Shown: positions 16,855 to 28,005 of the stretch, piece after piece
Numbering within the stretch: position 1 is the stretch's first letter
Layout: every line of letters starts with the position of its first letter
Assembly (NCBI GenBank): GCA_029563075.1
Contig: JAKQTN010000077.1
Coordinates: 115,824-179,823 of the forward strand
DNA length: 64,000 bases
Direction: 5' to 3'
From: Pseudomonadota bacterium
GTDB lineage: Bacteria > Pseudomonadota > Gammaproteobacteria > Burkholderiales > Methylophilaceae
Notes under the pieces: model-generated
What the model was told of the DNA's origin: nothing
The model's database searches: none
Seen by the model: only the letters and a program-made list of their open reading frames with translations
Made by a program: the position numbers and the translations under genes

Positions 16855-19800
16855 CTAATTATAAAGGATTTTTACGTTTTCTTTTGATAACCATGCATGA
16901 AGATTTTGCAATAATTCATCCTGCAGTTCCACGCGCCAGGCATCGCCCAGCATCAGGCTGGCCTGACCCTGACTGTTATGATATTCAATTTTAACCGGGC
17001 ACAACTTTTTATCCGGTTCTGCCGTTTTTTTACGGTACGGGCTTAATATCGTTGTAAGTTTTGCAGCATCCGATTGTCCATTGCAGGATATTTTAAGCAT
17101 GCTGGCATAAGCGCTGCGCGCCGAAGCTAAATCATACAGCTTGCGTGCATTGACACGGTTTCCTCCCGAAAACTCATCATGGCTCACGCGTCCTTCAATC
17201 ACCAACAATTGGTCTTCTTTAATCAAATGTGCGTACTGATTGAGCAACTCGCTACCCACCACTACATCCACCCTGGCGACCGCATCATCAATCGTCACGA
17301 TTGCCATCTTACCGCGCTGCGTCATGCGAATGCGCACCCCTGCCACAATGCCCGCCAATAACTTAGGCTGCTCCTGCGGCACCAAATCAGCCAATGTGCC
17401 GCGCACAAACTGACTTACATCGTCTCTCGCGCTTAAAAAAGGGTGTCCGCTTAAATAAAAACCCAGCGCAGCTTTTTCTTCTATCAAAGCCTGATCTGGG
17501 GACCAGTCGGGAACTTTCGGCAGCGCTTGTTTGGTTTCCGCCGTTTCGATGAACAGACTGTTCTGGTTTGCATGATGATTGGATTGCTCGGCTGCGGCAA
17601 TCGCCATGCCAACACCCGCCAGCAATGCAGCACGGTTCGGCTCCAGCTTATCAAACGCGCCGGCACGGATGAGAGATTCAATCACGCGGCGATTTACCTT
17701 GCGCAGATCAAGGCGCGCACAAAAATCAAACAGATCCTTAAATGGGCCATCCTGTTCGCGCGCAGCCAGAATCACATCGATTGCGGCCAGTCCCGTGCCT
17801 TTCACCGCCCCCAGTCCATATAATATTTGCGTATTGTTGAGCGGCTCAAAGCGGTAACCGCTTTGATTGATATCGGGCGGCAGCACCTCAACTTTATTCG
17901 GCACGCAATCATCAAAGAAGCTGTGGATGTTGTCTGTGTTGTTCATGTCTGCCGACATGGTGGATGCCAGAAACGCGGCAGGATAATGCGCTTTCAGGTA
18001 AGCCGTCTGATACGCCACCAAGGCGTAGGCAGCGGCGTGTGACTTATTAAACCCGTAACCGGCAAACTTCTCCAGCAAGTCAAACAATTCATTGGCCTGG
18101 CGCTCGGTTAAACCATTTTTAAGCGCGCCTTCGGTAAATATGGCACGTTGCGCCACCATTTCCTCAGGCTTCTTTTTGCCCATGGCGCGGCGCAGCAGAT
18201 CAGCTCCGCCCAGGCTGTATCCTGCCACCACCTGCGCAATTTGCATGACCTGTTCTTGATACACAGCGATGCCGTAGGTCTCTTTCAGGATAGGTTCGGT
18301 CGCCGGATGCGGATATTCTACCCTCTGCTTGCCGTGCTTGCGGCGGCAGAAATCCGGAATCAGGTCCATTGGGCCTGGGCGGTACAACGCCACCAAGGCG
18401 ATAATGTCCTCAAAACAATCAGGCAAGGCTTGCTTCAGCATGTCTTTCATGCCACGCGATTCCAGCTGGAACACCGCTGTGGTATTCGCCGTTTTAAGCA
18501 GATTGAAGGTTGCTTTGTCGTCCAAAAGCATGCTCTGGAAGGCAAGCGGGGCTTGGCCTGCAGCGATGCGCTGTTTGTTGGCATTTTCAAGCGCTAGCTC
18601 CAGAATAGTTAGCGTGCGCAAGCCCAGAAAGTCGAACTTCACTAGCCCGACCGCTTCTACATCATCTTTATCGTACTGGCTCACCAGGCTACCACCATCG
18701 GCCTGGCAATAAATCGGTGAAAAATCAGAAATCTTGCCCGGTGAAATCAGCACGCCGCCCGCGTGCATCCCCACATTGCGCACCAAGCCTTCCAGCCGCA
18801 GTGCCAGCTCGAGCAGTTCAGCTACCTCTTCCTCCGCCTCTCTTCTTTCCTGCAGTTGCGGTTCTTTTTCGAGTGCGGATTCCAGCGTAATGCCAAGCTC
18901 CAGCGGGATCAGTTTGGCAATGCCATCCACAAAATTAAACGGCAAATCCAGCACTCGGCCAACGTCACGGATCACCGCCTTAGCGGCCATGGTACCGAAG
19001 GTGGCAATTTGCGAAACGGCATCCAGACCATATTTTTGCTTAACATAATCAATGACGCGATCACGCCCATCCATGCAGAAATCGATATCAAAGTCGGGCA
19101 TGGAAACACGGTCCGGGTTCAAGAAGCGCTCGAACAGGAGGTTGTATCTAAGCGGATCGAGATCGGTAATGTTAAGGCTATACGCCACCAGGGAACCAGC
19201 ACCTGATCCACGGCCAGGCCCGACCGGCACACCGTTATTTTTCGCCCAGTTGATAAAATCGGCCACAATTAAAAAATAACCCGCAAAGCCCATCTGGTTA
19301 ATGATTTTGCATTCAAACTCCAGCCTAGCTGCATATACTTTCCGCTTGGCTTCGCGCGCCTCCGCATCTGGGTACAATGTCTGCAGACGCGCTTCCAGCC
19401 CGATTTCCGATTGCTGGATCAGATAAGCATCCAGGCTTTCCTGGTTGGGCGTGGGGAAATTAGGTAGATAATTCTTGCCAAGAGTGAGTGTTAAATTGCA
19501 GCGTTTGGCAATCTCGACCGAATTGGCAAGCGCTTCGGGAATGTCTGCAAATAATTCGCACATTTGCGCCTGCGATTTAAAATATTGCTGTGGCGTGAAG
19601 TTTTTGGGACGACGCGTATCCGCCAGCATATAGCCTTCGGCAATGCAGGTGCGCGCCTCATGCGCCTTGAAATCATCCGGGCTGATAAACTGGATGGGGT
19701 GCGTGGCGACCACTGGCAAATCGCACTGGCTGGCCAGGTCTAAGGCGTTGCTGATTAGAATTTCCTGTGCGGGATGATCTTTAGGATCGACTGTCCGCTG

Positions 19801-20346
19801 CAGCTCGATATAGAAGCGTTCAGGAAACATATTCGACCATGAGGCAGCCAGCTGCAACGCCAGTTTTGCATTTCCTGCATTCAATGCAGTCCCGATGTCA
19901 CTCTGCGCATTGCCAGAGATGAGGATCAAGCCATCGGCCTGTTCCAGCCAGGTCTGCTTGATCTCGGCACGGCCCCTGTATTGATTCTCGAGATAGGCTT
20001 TGCTGATGAGTTGGCATAATTTGAGATAACCTGCACTGGTTTGCACCAGCAATAAAATGCGGAACGCCTGATCACGGTTGCTGGTATTTTCCAGCCAAAG
20101 CTCGCAACCCAGAATCGGCTTAACGCCGCGCCAACGCGCGGTCTTATAAAATTTAATCGCGCCGAATAAATTGCTTAGGTCGGTAAGCGCCACGGCCGGC
20201 ATGGCATCTTTACTGGCCGCAACGATATAATCGTCAATCCGCACAATGCCATCCACAATTGAGTATTCGCTGTGGCAGCGCAAGTGAACAAACTGTGGGC
20301 TGAGTATTTCTGAATTTTCGGCTGGATTTTGAACGGGATCTTGCAT
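16855..20346 (-). CDS. dnaE: DNA polymerase III alpha subunit
   Basis: Replicative polymerase subunit, 1163 residues. It has an N-terminal PHP domain (LRCHSEYSIVDG), the polymerase core with GPGRGSGAGSLVAY and the catalytic aspartates in PDFDIDFCMDGRD (about 420), a helix-hairpin-helix region, and a C-terminal OB fold (MAIVTIDDAVARVDVVV) followed by the clamp/tau-binding end. Length and motif order are those of DnaE1. The ATG at 20346 is preceded by AGGT. It begins 110 bases after the chpA stop. Confidence 0.97.
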   Translation of the reverse strand: MQDPVQNPAENSEILSPQFVHLRCHSEYSIVDGIVRIDDYIVAASKDAMPAVALTDLSNLFGAIKFYKTARWRGVKPILGCELWLENTSNRDQAFRILLLVQTSAGYLKLCQLISKAYLENQYRGRAEIKQTWLEQADGLILISGNAQSDIGTALNAGNAKLALQLAASWSNMFPERFYIELQRTVDPKDHPAQEILISNALDLASQCDLPVVATHPIQFISPDDFKAHEARTCIAEGYMLADTRRPKNFTPQQYFKSQAQMCELFADIPEALANSVEIAKRCNLTLTLGKNYLPNFPTPNQESLDAYLIQQSEIGLEARLQTLYPDAEAREAKRKVYAARLEFECKIINQMGFAGYFLIVADFINWAKNNGVPVGPGRGSGAGSLVAYSLNITDLDPLRYNLLFERFLNPDRVSMPDFDIDFCMDGRDRVIDYVKQKYGLDAVSQIATFGTMAAKAVIRDVGRVLDLPFNFVDGIAKLIPLELGITLESALEKEPQLQERREAEEEVAELLELALRLEGLVRNVGMHAGGVLISPGKISDFSPIYCQADGGSLVSQYDKDDVEAVGLVKFDFLGLRTLTILELALENANKQRIAAGQAPLAFQSMLLDDKATFNLLKTANTTAVFQLESRGMKDMLKQALPDCFEDIIALVALYRPGPMDLIPDFCRRKHGKQRVEYPHPATEPILKETYGIAVYQEQVMQIAQVVAGYSLGGADLLRRAMGKKKPEEMVAQRAIFTEGALKNGLTERQANELFDLLEKFAGYGFNKSHAAAYALVAYQTAYLKAHYPAAFLASTMSADMNNTDNIHSFFDDCVPNKVEVLPPDINQSGYRFEPLNNTQILYGLGAVKGTGLAAIDVILAAREQDGPFKDLFDFCARLDLRKVNRRVIESLIRAGAFDKLEPNRAALLAGVGMAIAAAEQSNHHANQNSLFIETAETKQALPKVPDWSPDQALIEEKAALGFYLSGHPFLSARDDVSQFVRGTLADLVPQEQPKLLAGIVAGVRIRMTQRGKMAIVTIDDAVARVDVVVGSELLNQYAHLIKEDQLLVIEGRVSHDEFSGGNRVNARKLYDLASARSAYASMLKISCNGQSDAAKLTTILSPYRKKTAEPDKKLCPVKIEYHNSQGQASLMLGDAWRVELQDELLQNLHAWLSKENVKILYN

Positions 20347-20455
20347 ACAGCTATTTTACCTGCATGCAAAAAAAATGGTGCCTTATTCAGACAAAAAAAC
20401 CACCAAGATTTTTAAATAATTCTAGCAGTTTGCGATGGGCATACTGCAGCGTCAA

Positions 20456-23400
20456 TTAATGCAGGACGCGTCTAGAAGCCAGCAGATCGTTAATTTTACC
20501 TATCAAATCATCATCTTGTACAGGCTTGCCGAAAAAGGCGTCGACCCCAATTTCTCTGGCGAGGTTTTGATGCTTATCCGCGGTACGTGAGCTGATCATA
20601 ATCAGCGGCGTATTGGTGGTACGCGCATCATCACGAATATTACGTGCTAAACCAAAGCCATCCATCCGCGGCATTTCGATATCGGTTAGAATCGCATCCG
20701 GTGTGATTTCCTGCAAGAGCTGCATCGCATCCATACCATCTTTTGCAACCAGCACTTCAAAGCCTTCGCGCTCCAGCAAGCGACTCAGGACTTTACGCAT
20801 GGTGAGTGAATCATCCACCACCAATATGCGTTGTTTGGCAATCATTTTGGGCGCTTTGGCTTTAGCTGTTTTTACCACGACGCTGCCTACCGCCAGATCT
20901 TCTCGATTCGCCAATTGCACAGGATTGATAATCAGCACGATACTGCCGTCACCCGCCACAGTCGCTCCCACGATACCCGGCACACGTGCCAGCTGGGCGC
21001 CAATAGGCTTCATGACCGCTTCCTGGTTGCCAATCACCTCATCCACATGCAAAGCAATACTATATGAGCCGCTGCGCAGCAGCAGCACAGAAATATAGGC
21101 ATGATCTTCTGGCTGATGCTCCTGATGATCCAGCAGCTTGGATAAATAATGCAGCGGATATTGCTTATCCGCCCATTTGATTTCACCAGCTTTGTAAGCG
21201 TTAATCAAATCCAGCCGCTTGATTTTTTGCGCCTGCTCAATCATGGCCACCGGTAACGCATAAATCTCGTGGCCAGAGCGCACTGCCAGCACATGGGCTA
21301 CCGAAAGCCTGACTGGCAAATGCACATTGAAGGTTGTGCCTTTGCCAGCCTCACTGTTCAAATCTACACGGCCGCCCAAGCCGCTGACGTCATTGCGCAC
21401 GACATCCAGACCGACCCCTCGGCCTGCAATTTGAGAAACTCGCTCGGCGGTAGAAAATCCCGGTTCAAAGATGAGCGACATCAATGCTTGCTCACCCACC
21501 TCTGCATTCGCATCCAGCATTCTGTTCTTGATTGCTCTTTCTCTAACACGCTGCAGATTGATGCCGGCGCCATCGTCGCTCACAATGATACTGATTTCGT
21601 CATTTTCCTGACGCACCCGGAGTTTGATCGAACCGGTTTCGGCCTTGCCTGACTTCAGGCGCTCGGATGGAGATTCGATACCGTGCGCCACCGCATTGCG
21701 CAACAGATGCTCCAGCGGAGCCCCCAGTTTATCCAGTACGCTACGGTCGATTTCCGTGGCTTCGCCGTCAATTTCCAGATCCACCGGTTTTTTAAGTTCG
21801 CGTGCAGTTTGCCGCACGATACGTTGCAGACGTTCCGTAATTTGCCTGAACGGCAGCATACGCGCACTAAGCAAGCTTTGCTGCAAATCGCGGTTCATGC
21901 GGCTTTGCTGTTGCAAAGCCGCTTCGGATTGGTCCAGATTCGAAAGCAAGCCATGCTGAATGGTCGCTACGTCATTCACGCTTTCAGCGATCATCCGGGT
22001 AAGTTCCTGCAGGCGCGTAAACCGGTCAAATTCAAGCGGGTCAAAAGTTTCGTGGGTTTCCTGCAACACATTCATGCGGGATTGCAATTGCGTTTCTGCC
22101 TCGATTTCCAGCTCGCGCAAATAAGTACGCAAACGTGTCACGCTCTCGGTTAAATCATTGGACGACTGCTTAAAGTTTGCCAGCTCCCTGTCCAAACGTG
22201 AACGGATAATAGAAATTTCACCCGCATCGTTGATAAGCCTGTCCAGCGTATCCGCCCGCATGCGCAGGAATTGGGCTTTTCTGTCGGTGGCACGGCCTGC
22301 GGGAACCGTAGCTTTCTCTTGGCCCTGATCAATTGCCTGACTCGGGATGTGACTTAATATTGCTTCAAAATGACTACCGATTTTATCCAGCTCAACAAAC
22401 ATGCCTTCAAAATCGATTACTTCATTTCTGCGCTTGAGTGAGCGCATCACGTGATCTTCCAGCTCATGTACCGCATCGCCAAGAGTTGATTGACTTGCCA
22501 TGCGCGCGCTGCCTTTAAGGGTATGTAAGGCACGCTGCAATGCATCCGGATGATCCGTCTGTTTAGGACTTGTCCGCCATGCACGCAATTCAGCGCCGAT
22601 TTCAGGCAGAATTTCACGTGCCTCTTCGATAAACATGGTGAGCAGTTCTTGGTTAACCGGCGTGGCATCATGCGCACCTGGCGCCTGGTAAGGCATGCTT
22701 TCGGTAACCAGCTTTACGTCGATATCTGCTACCTGCTCAGGATTTGTCTCTTCCATAATCTCCTGAACCAACGGAGCTTCTGCAGTCTCTGCAGCAATCA
22801 TGGCAACGGTTTCTTCCTGCTGCGGAATTTCAACAAGCTCGACAGAAGGCTCTTTATTCTGCGCTGTCTGCTGGGCCGCTAGGTTAAGCACCTTAATCAA
22901 GGCATGCGCTGAACGTGGGTTACGCAGCTCAGAAATTTTTTGCCACATATTCGCCAATGACTTTACGGTATTGGTATAAAGCTCCAGATACCGCGGGGAC
23001 CAAGTCGCACTGACTGCATCCAGCCAGTTTTCCAGGGCGCGGCCCAATTCGCCCATGGGCTTGAAGCCTGTAGCGAGGGCATTGCTGGCCAAGGTGTGAA
23101 CTGCACGCCTCGTCCCTGCGGAAGGCTGCAGGCTGCTGTCTGCTGCGAGTTTGGCAGCTTCCTGCTCCAGCAACGTAATGTTTTGCATGCTTTCGTTGAT
23201 AAAAATATCATACAGTGCACGGCTCAATTTGCGTGTACCGCCAATTAGCACCTGTGCGTCCGGTTTTTTCGCTGGCTTGGCGCTTGGTTTTTCGCCTTCG
23301 CTCGAAAGTAAGACAATACGGGTAAACCAAGCCTCCTGGTTTACGTTCACCTGGCCATTTGCACGCAGATCAGCCATCCATCCCGCATAAGCGGCTGCAA

Positions 23401-25567
23401 TCTGTTCAATCGAAACGATTTGCTGAGGGTTTAGCATGGATTTTTTATCAAGCACACCATTCAGGAAGAACTCGACCTTGCCAGCGATCTCACCCAGCGC
23501 ATTTAAGCCCACTGTGCGGCCGCTGCCCTTCAATGTATGGAAACTGCGCCGAACTTCTACCAAAGCTTCGCGGTCTGTTGCATTTACGCGCAAAGCCTGA
23601 CAATTCTGTGCAATATGCGCCAGCACCTCTTCGGCCTCTGTAAGGTAAATATCCAGCAGCTCAGAATCAAATGCCCGGTCAACTACGCCAGCACCATCCG
23701 CAATAGCTGGACTCACGGCCTGCTCTGCTTCTTTCGCAGCTAGGCTTTCAACCGTTTCCATGACTGTCACATCGGCGAGGACTGCTGAAACCGCTTTAAT
23801 CTGCGCCTCGCTTTCCGTTTTTTCCAGGCCAGCTTCTGCGAGGGTATTATTTAAGCGCTGCAATGCACCTTCAAGCGCCTGCTCAGATTCGGGGCGAGTT
23901 TTCGGCAATTCGTCCGCATACAGGCCTATCATGCTCAGGCTCTCCGCCACCAGTTCAAAATGGGCTTGATTTGTCACATAATCAGCTTGCTGAAAGTGCC
24001 GAACAAGACTGTCACACGCATTCACGATGTCTGCCGGCGTAGGCATGCCCAGCATATCAAACACTGCAAAAACCTGTTTCAGCGGCTGAAGCGTAAGCAT
24101 TAACGGGGCTTTTTCCGCAGGGTGACGGAAATAGCTGTCCAGTGCCTGCTCAATTGTTTTAAGCGACTCTTTAACATGCGCGACAACCGTCTTGACCGTA
24201 TCGCGATCCAGCGCTTCTGCCCTGTCCGCTTCAAGTTTGCCGTAAACTTCACCGGATGAGATTGATTCAAGGCGCTGCACTTCAGAACGTAAATTATGTA
24301 TCTTGTCTGAATCCATATATTGATAATTCTTAAGCGAGTCTTCAATCAAATTAAGCGCTGCGGCCACCTCGATCAATGCTGCGTGGTTCACTTTGCTTGC
24401 GTCATCACGCAACGTGTTGCTGGCTTGTTGCAATGCCGAATAAACGTCAGCAAGCCCTGTATGCCTTAAATTTTGCGCGATTGTACAGCTGGCAGCCAGC
24501 ACGTCTGAAAACCTGGTAATTAATACATTATCCAAAGGTACCTGCGTACGGCCCGCGTTTACATCGACCTTGGTAAAGTCGATAGTGCCTGACACCTCAT
24601 CCCATAATTCTCTCAGTTGATCCAGCTCATCGATCAGTTGCTGCACCCGTGCTGTTTCATCCGCATCGACACCAGTTCCGGCAAAATCCACTGATGTTTT
24701 TTTATCAATCAACTGATCAAGCTCGAACACCTCTTTAACCTTGCGCACGTTTGCTTTGTCAACATCACTAATCGCCACGTAATACAAAATATCACGCAGA
24801 AGGTTGCTATGCGGCTTACTCACACCATCTGCAAACAGGCGCAGTTCCTGATCCAGTTTTCTACACAACCGTTTTGCGCCTTGGTTTTCTGCGATTTCTT
24901 TTTGTTCCAGCGATTCAGTGAACGCACTTGCCGCCCACCAAAGGGTTTTATTGCTGGTTTTTTGCTGCGCCTGGCTTACATTGCTTACCGCTGCAGTCAT
25001 AGCCTCCAAAGCGCCGATCTGTCTAGTTTGCAGCCAGTTCAGCAGCGATTTTTGATAAGTCATGCGCTGCTCAACTATAAAACCCGCGTACTCCGCTTCT
25101 GTTAACTGTCTGCTTGGATTGTCTTTAGGCGCGCTGTTTGTAGTGTCTGGGAAAAACAACTCGCTTTCTTCCAGCGTTTCACCCTGAGCAGCCACAATTG
25201 GACTTAGCGCAGAATATAAACGCAGAGGAATATCGGGGGAGCCATTGAGCAGTTCCTGCAAATAGGACTGCAGTGTTCTTACGGCCTTGCTGAACGCATC
25301 GATAATTTCTGGTGTGGCATTGATGGTTTTTTTCTCAAGTTTTCCGGCTAATTTTTCCAGCTCGCTGCAAAAACGCTTACAGCCCTCCAAACCCACCATA
25401 TCCAGCGCGCCCGAAGCCTGATAAAGACTAGTTTGCGAAAAGCGCATCGAAGAGGTGTCATGAACATTGCCGCGTACTGAATTGACGTTTTCCAAAACTG
25501 AGTCAAGCAGTTGATTGATCTGGTCTTTAACCCAGCTTAACGGGCCGCTATCAAAATTTTCTGCCAC
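20456..25567 (-). CDS. chpA: ChpA/PilL-type hybrid CheA histidine kinase
   Basis: Central kinase of the Pil-Chp system controlling type IV pili and twitching. The 1703 residues include two canonical Hpt domains with HTLKGS (about 675 and 1013), a degenerate one (HTLASNA, about 822), at least one N-terminal Hpt-like helical bundle without the histidine, a dimerisation/ATPase core (LLRNAVAHGIE about 1290, DDGAGI, GRGVGLDVV), a CheW-like domain, and a C-terminal receiver with Asp about 1629 (LTDIEMPRMDG). It starts with GTG, supported by GGAG 8 bases upstream. It is shorter than the roughly 2,470-residue P. aeruginosa ChpA. It is the last gene of the operon; no CheR/CheB-type gene follows. Confidence 0.94.
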   Translation of the reverse strand: MAENFDSGPLSWVKDQINQLLDSVLENVNSVRGNVHDTSSMRFSQTSLYQASGALDMVGLEGCKRFCSELEKLAGKLEKKTINATPEIIDAFSKAVRTLQSYLQELLNGSPDIPLRLYSALSPIVAAQGETLEESELFFPDTTNSAPKDNPSRQLTEAEYAGFIVEQRMTYQKSLLNWLQTRQIGALEAMTAAVSNVSQAQQKTSNKTLWWAASAFTESLEQKEIAENQGAKRLCRKLDQELRLFADGVSKPHSNLLRDILYYVAISDVDKANVRKVKEVFELDQLIDKKTSVDFAGTGVDADETARVQQLIDELDQLRELWDEVSGTIDFTKVDVNAGRTQVPLDNVLITRFSDVLAASCTIAQNLRHTGLADVYSALQQASNTLRDDASKVNHAALIEVAAALNLIEDSLKNYQYMDSDKIHNLRSEVQRLESISSGEVYGKLEADRAEALDRDTVKTVVAHVKESLKTIEQALDSYFRHPAEKAPLMLTLQPLKQVFAVFDMLGMPTPADIVNACDSLVRHFQQADYVTNQAHFELVAESLSMIGLYADELPKTRPESEQALEGALQRLNNTLAEAGLEKTESEAQIKAVSAVLADVTVMETVESLAAKEAEQAVSPAIADGAGVVDRAFDSELLDIYLTEAEEVLAHIAQNCQALRVNATDREALVEVRRSFHTLKGSGRTVGLNALGEIAGKVEFFLNGVLDKKSMLNPQQIVSIEQIAAAYAGWMADLRANGQVNVNQEAWFTRIVLLSSEGEKPSAKPAKKPDAQVLIGGTRKLSRALYDIFINESMQNITLLEQEAAKLAADSSLQPSAGTRRAVHTLASNALATGFKPMGELGRALENWLDAVSATWSPRYLELYTNTVKSLANMWQKISELRNPRSAHALIKVLNLAAQQTAQNKEPSVELVEIPQQEETVAMIAAETAEAPLVQEIMEETNPEQVADIDVKLVTESMPYQAPGAHDATPVNQELLTMFIEEAREILPEIGAELRAWRTSPKQTDHPDALQRALHTLKGSARMASQSTLGDAVHELEDHVMRSLKRRNEVIDFEGMFVELDKIGSHFEAILSHIPSQAIDQGQEKATVPAGRATDRKAQFLRMRADTLDRLINDAGEISIIRSRLDRELANFKQSSNDLTESVTRLRTYLRELEIEAETQLQSRMNVLQETHETFDPLEFDRFTRLQELTRMIAESVNDVATIQHGLLSNLDQSEAALQQQSRMNRDLQQSLLSARMLPFRQITERLQRIVRQTARELKKPVDLEIDGEATEIDRSVLDKLGAPLEHLLRNAVAHGIESPSERLKSGKAETGSIKLRVRQENDEISIIVSDDGAGINLQRVRERAIKNRMLDANAEVGEQALMSLIFEPGFSTAERVSQIAGRGVGLDVVRNDVSGLGGRVDLNSEAGKGTTFNVHLPVRLSVAHVLAVRSGHEIYALPVAMIEQAQKIKRLDLINAYKAGEIKWADKQYPLHYLSKLLDHQEHQPEDHAYISVLLLRSGSYSIALHVDEVIGNQEAVMKPIGAQLARVPGIVGATVAGDGSIVLIINPVQLANREDLAVGSVVVKTAKAKAPKMIAKQRILVVDDSLTMRKVLSRLLEREGFEVLVAKDGMDAMQLLQEITPDAILTDIEMPRMDGFGLARNIRDDARTTNTPLIMISSRTADKHQNLAREIGVDAFFGKPVQDDDLIGKINDLLASRRVLH

Positions 25568-25608
25568 CTAATTCACTCCAGCAATCTTTAACAATTTCAA
25601 GGTGTAAT

Positions 25609-27342
25609 TTAAGCCAGTTTAAAGCCTGCAACCGAATCGCGTAGTTCTTCCGACAGCTTGGTCAATTGTCCTACCGAATCTGCCGTCAATTTTGTACCCT
25701 TAGTAGTTAACGATGTAATTTCCTGAATTTGCTGCATATTTTTGGTCACAGTAGAAGCCACCTGGGTCTGCGCCTCGGTTGCTGCAGATATTGATTGAAT
25801 CAAACGCGCCAAACTGTTGGAAACAGTTTCAATCTCGGTCAACGCCTTACCCGCCGCATCAGAAAGTTTTGCACCTTCCACAACACCCTCCGTACTCTTC
25901 TCCATCGCCGCCACCGCGCTATGGGTGTCGGTCTGAATAGTTTTTACAATCGCACCAATCTGCTTGGTCGCTTCTGATGAACGTTCCGCCAAGCGCTGCA
26001 CCTCTTCCGCAACCACGGTAAAGCCTCGGCCTGCCTCGCCCGCCGAGGCAGCCTGAATTGCTGCATTCAACGCCAAAATGTTGGTTTGTTCGGTAATGTC
26101 CGAGATCAGTTCCACAATCTCGCCAATTTCCTGCGAGCTTTCACCCAGTCGTTTAATACGTTTCGAGGTTTCCTGAATCTGCTCCCGGATATCGTTCATA
26201 CCGGCGATGGTATTCTGTACCGCCTGCGAACCCTGCGTAGCAGCTTGCAGCGAGCGCTGCGCCACCTGTGAAGCCTGGCTGGCGTTGGTAGACACCTCAA
26301 GGATAGACCGCGTCATATTACTTACCGCATCAGTAGTTTCTGTAATTTGCTGCGCCTGCTTTTCAGCAGCAGATAACAACGAAACGGATGTCGCTTGCGC
26401 TACCCCAGTGGCAGTGTTTACTTGCTCAGAAGCACGGTTAATCTCTGTTACCAGGTCTCGCAGACTGTCGATGGTATAGTTAATGGAGTCTGCAATAGCA
26501 CCGGTAATATTTTCTTTCACTTCCGCGCGTACGGTTAAGTCACCATCCGCCAGATCACCCATTTCATCCAGTAGATTCAATACCGCCATCTGGTTCTGCT
26601 GGCCATCGTTTTCCAGCCTCATCAGCGCACTGTCAATCGTTTTCGCCTGACGCATCCCAAAAAACCAGATCGAGGCCAAAATCAGCAAGCCTAATAACGC
26701 CAGCGCCGTTAACACTGTTTTCAGTAGCAAGCTGGTTGATTCATTCGATTTATCGATTTCTTTTTCCAGTTCAGCAACCAATGCATTTACTCTCAGCCTG
26801 TTTGCATCGTAGGCAACTGCCAGATCACCCAGCGGTTTGGCCGCTGCAACGGCACCCAGATTAATAGCTGGGATAAAGTCCTTGTTAAAAATTCGATAAA
26901 AGTTCTCGTTCGATTTAATCACTTCCTGAAACGGCCCGCTCATGGTGTCGGCTTGAATGTTTTTTTTCCAATATTCGGCTTGGGTTTTAAATGCTGCCTC
27001 TGCCTTATTTACCTCGGCCAATCTTTTGTCACGCAGCTCTATATCGTTATTTGATGCTGCCACAAAAGCTGCATTCGCTGCCGCAAACGCATCCACGGCG
27101 TATAACGGTGGCGGCAAGATATCTGCCCTAAGATTATCATTCGCTTTTAATTGAGCATATACAGGACCATTGATCCGTACCTGGTTAATCACATAGAACG
27201 CCAAGGCAATAAAAACAAGCAGACCAATCATAGGGATGTAGATTTGACGGCGGCTTACACTTCCGCCAGCCGCGCTGCTGTCGGCTTTTCCGGAAAACAT
27301 CTGCTTAATTTTTGCAGGTAACTCTTTAATATTCAGTGCCAT
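25609..27342 (-). CDS. methyl-accepting chemotaxis protein in the PilJ position
   Basis: Membrane receptor feeding the Pil-Chp kinase. It has a first membrane helix (about 35-51), a periplasmic helical domain of about 155 residues, a second membrane helix (about 205-227), HAMP, and the cytoplasmic signalling hairpin [23 protein letters not shown] (about 405-435). The periplasmic part, beginning [22 protein letters not shown], resembles the helical-bundle sensor of ordinary chemoreceptors more than the PilJ N-terminal domain. At 577 residues it is shorter than P. aeruginosa PilJ. Position between the CheW gene and chpA supports the PilJ role; the ligand may differ. Confidence 0.88.
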   Translation of the reverse strand: MALNIKELPAKIKQMFSGKADSSAAGGSVSRRQIYIPMIGLLVFIALAFYVINQVRINGPVYAQLKANDNLRADILPPPLYAVDAFAAANAAFVAASNNDIELRDKRLAEVNKAEAAFKTQAEYWKKNIQADTMSGPFQEVIKSNENFYRIFNKDFIPAINLGAVAAAKPLGDLAVAYDANRLRVNALVAELEKEIDKSNESTSLLLKTVLTALALLGLLILASIWFFGMRQAKTIDSALMRLENDGQQNQMAVLNLLDEMGDLADGDLTVRAEVKENITGAIADSINYTIDSLRDLVTEINRASEQVNTATGVAQATSVSLLSAAEKQAQQITETTDAVSNMTRSILEVSTNASQASQVAQRSLQAATQGSQAVQNTIAGMNDIREQIQETSKRIKRLGESSQEIGEIVELISDITEQTNILALNAAIQAASAGEAGRGFTVVAEEVQRLAERSSEATKQIGAIVKTIQTDTHSAVAAMEKSTEGVVEGAKLSDAAGKALTEIETVSNSLARLIQSISAATEAQTQVASTVTKNMQQIQEITSLTTKGTKLTADSVGQLTKLSEELRDSVAGFKLA

Positions 27343-27444
27343 TTTATGATCCCTTTAACTTCTCGTTATAATTTAGCGTCATTCAATATAACGCCTGAAT
27401 TATGCACACAACAATTTAACACCAATTAACAATTCAACCATATC

Positions 27445-27969
27445 TCAAACCATATAAGGTGTTGCAAACTCTTTGGAGTTCACCAGCTTATCGCAATCCA
27501 GCACATGCCAGACGCGATTTTCCTCATCCTGGTAGATTTGGGCTTTCAAGCATATAGTTTCTTCTGCAATTTCATCGCGCAATTTCATTTCATCCAGCTT
27601 GCGCAAACCTATCATCTTGTCGACCACAAACGCTACATTCGATGTCACCGCATCACTCATTAACAATAGCCGCGCGTTGGATGATATGACAGTAAACGTA
27701 TTTTCCAGCAGCTGTGCCAAATCATTAATGGCGTACAATACGCCACGTACATTGGCCACGCCTAAAAACCAAGGCTTCACGATAGGTACACGGTGAATAT
27801 CCATAATAGGCAGGGTTTCAGAAATCTCCTGCAGACTTACCAATACGTTTTTGCTGCCGATCACTACACCCAAATAGCCTGCCGGCGCTTCTGCGCCTGC
27901 TTTTTTTGCATTCTCCAGCCTGGCTAGAATGCTGGATTGGTATTCTCTTAACTGTGATTCTTTCGCCAT
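27445..27969 (-). CDS. pilI: CheW-like adaptor PilI
   Basis: Adaptor of 174 residues that couples the receptor to the ChpA kinase. It consists mainly of one CheW domain: LGVVIGSKNVLVSLQEISETLPI near the N-terminus and PWFLGVANVRGVLYAINDLAQLL in the middle, the typical CheW fold segments. GAGAA precedes the ATG. It sits between pilH and the receptor gene; a 102-base gap before the receptor gene holds no ORF. Confidence 0.92.
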   Translation of the reverse strand: MAKESQLREYQSSILARLENAKKAGAEAPAGYLGVVIGSKNVLVSLQEISETLPIMDIHRVPIVKPWFLGVANVRGVLYAINDLAQLLENTFTVISSNARLLLMSDAVTSNVAFVVDKMIGLRKLDEMKLRDEIAEETICLKAQIYQDEENRVWHVLDCDKLVNSKEFATPYMV

Positions 27970-28005
27970 GTTTTATTCTCAAAAAACTGCGCCAAAAATT
28001 GAGCC

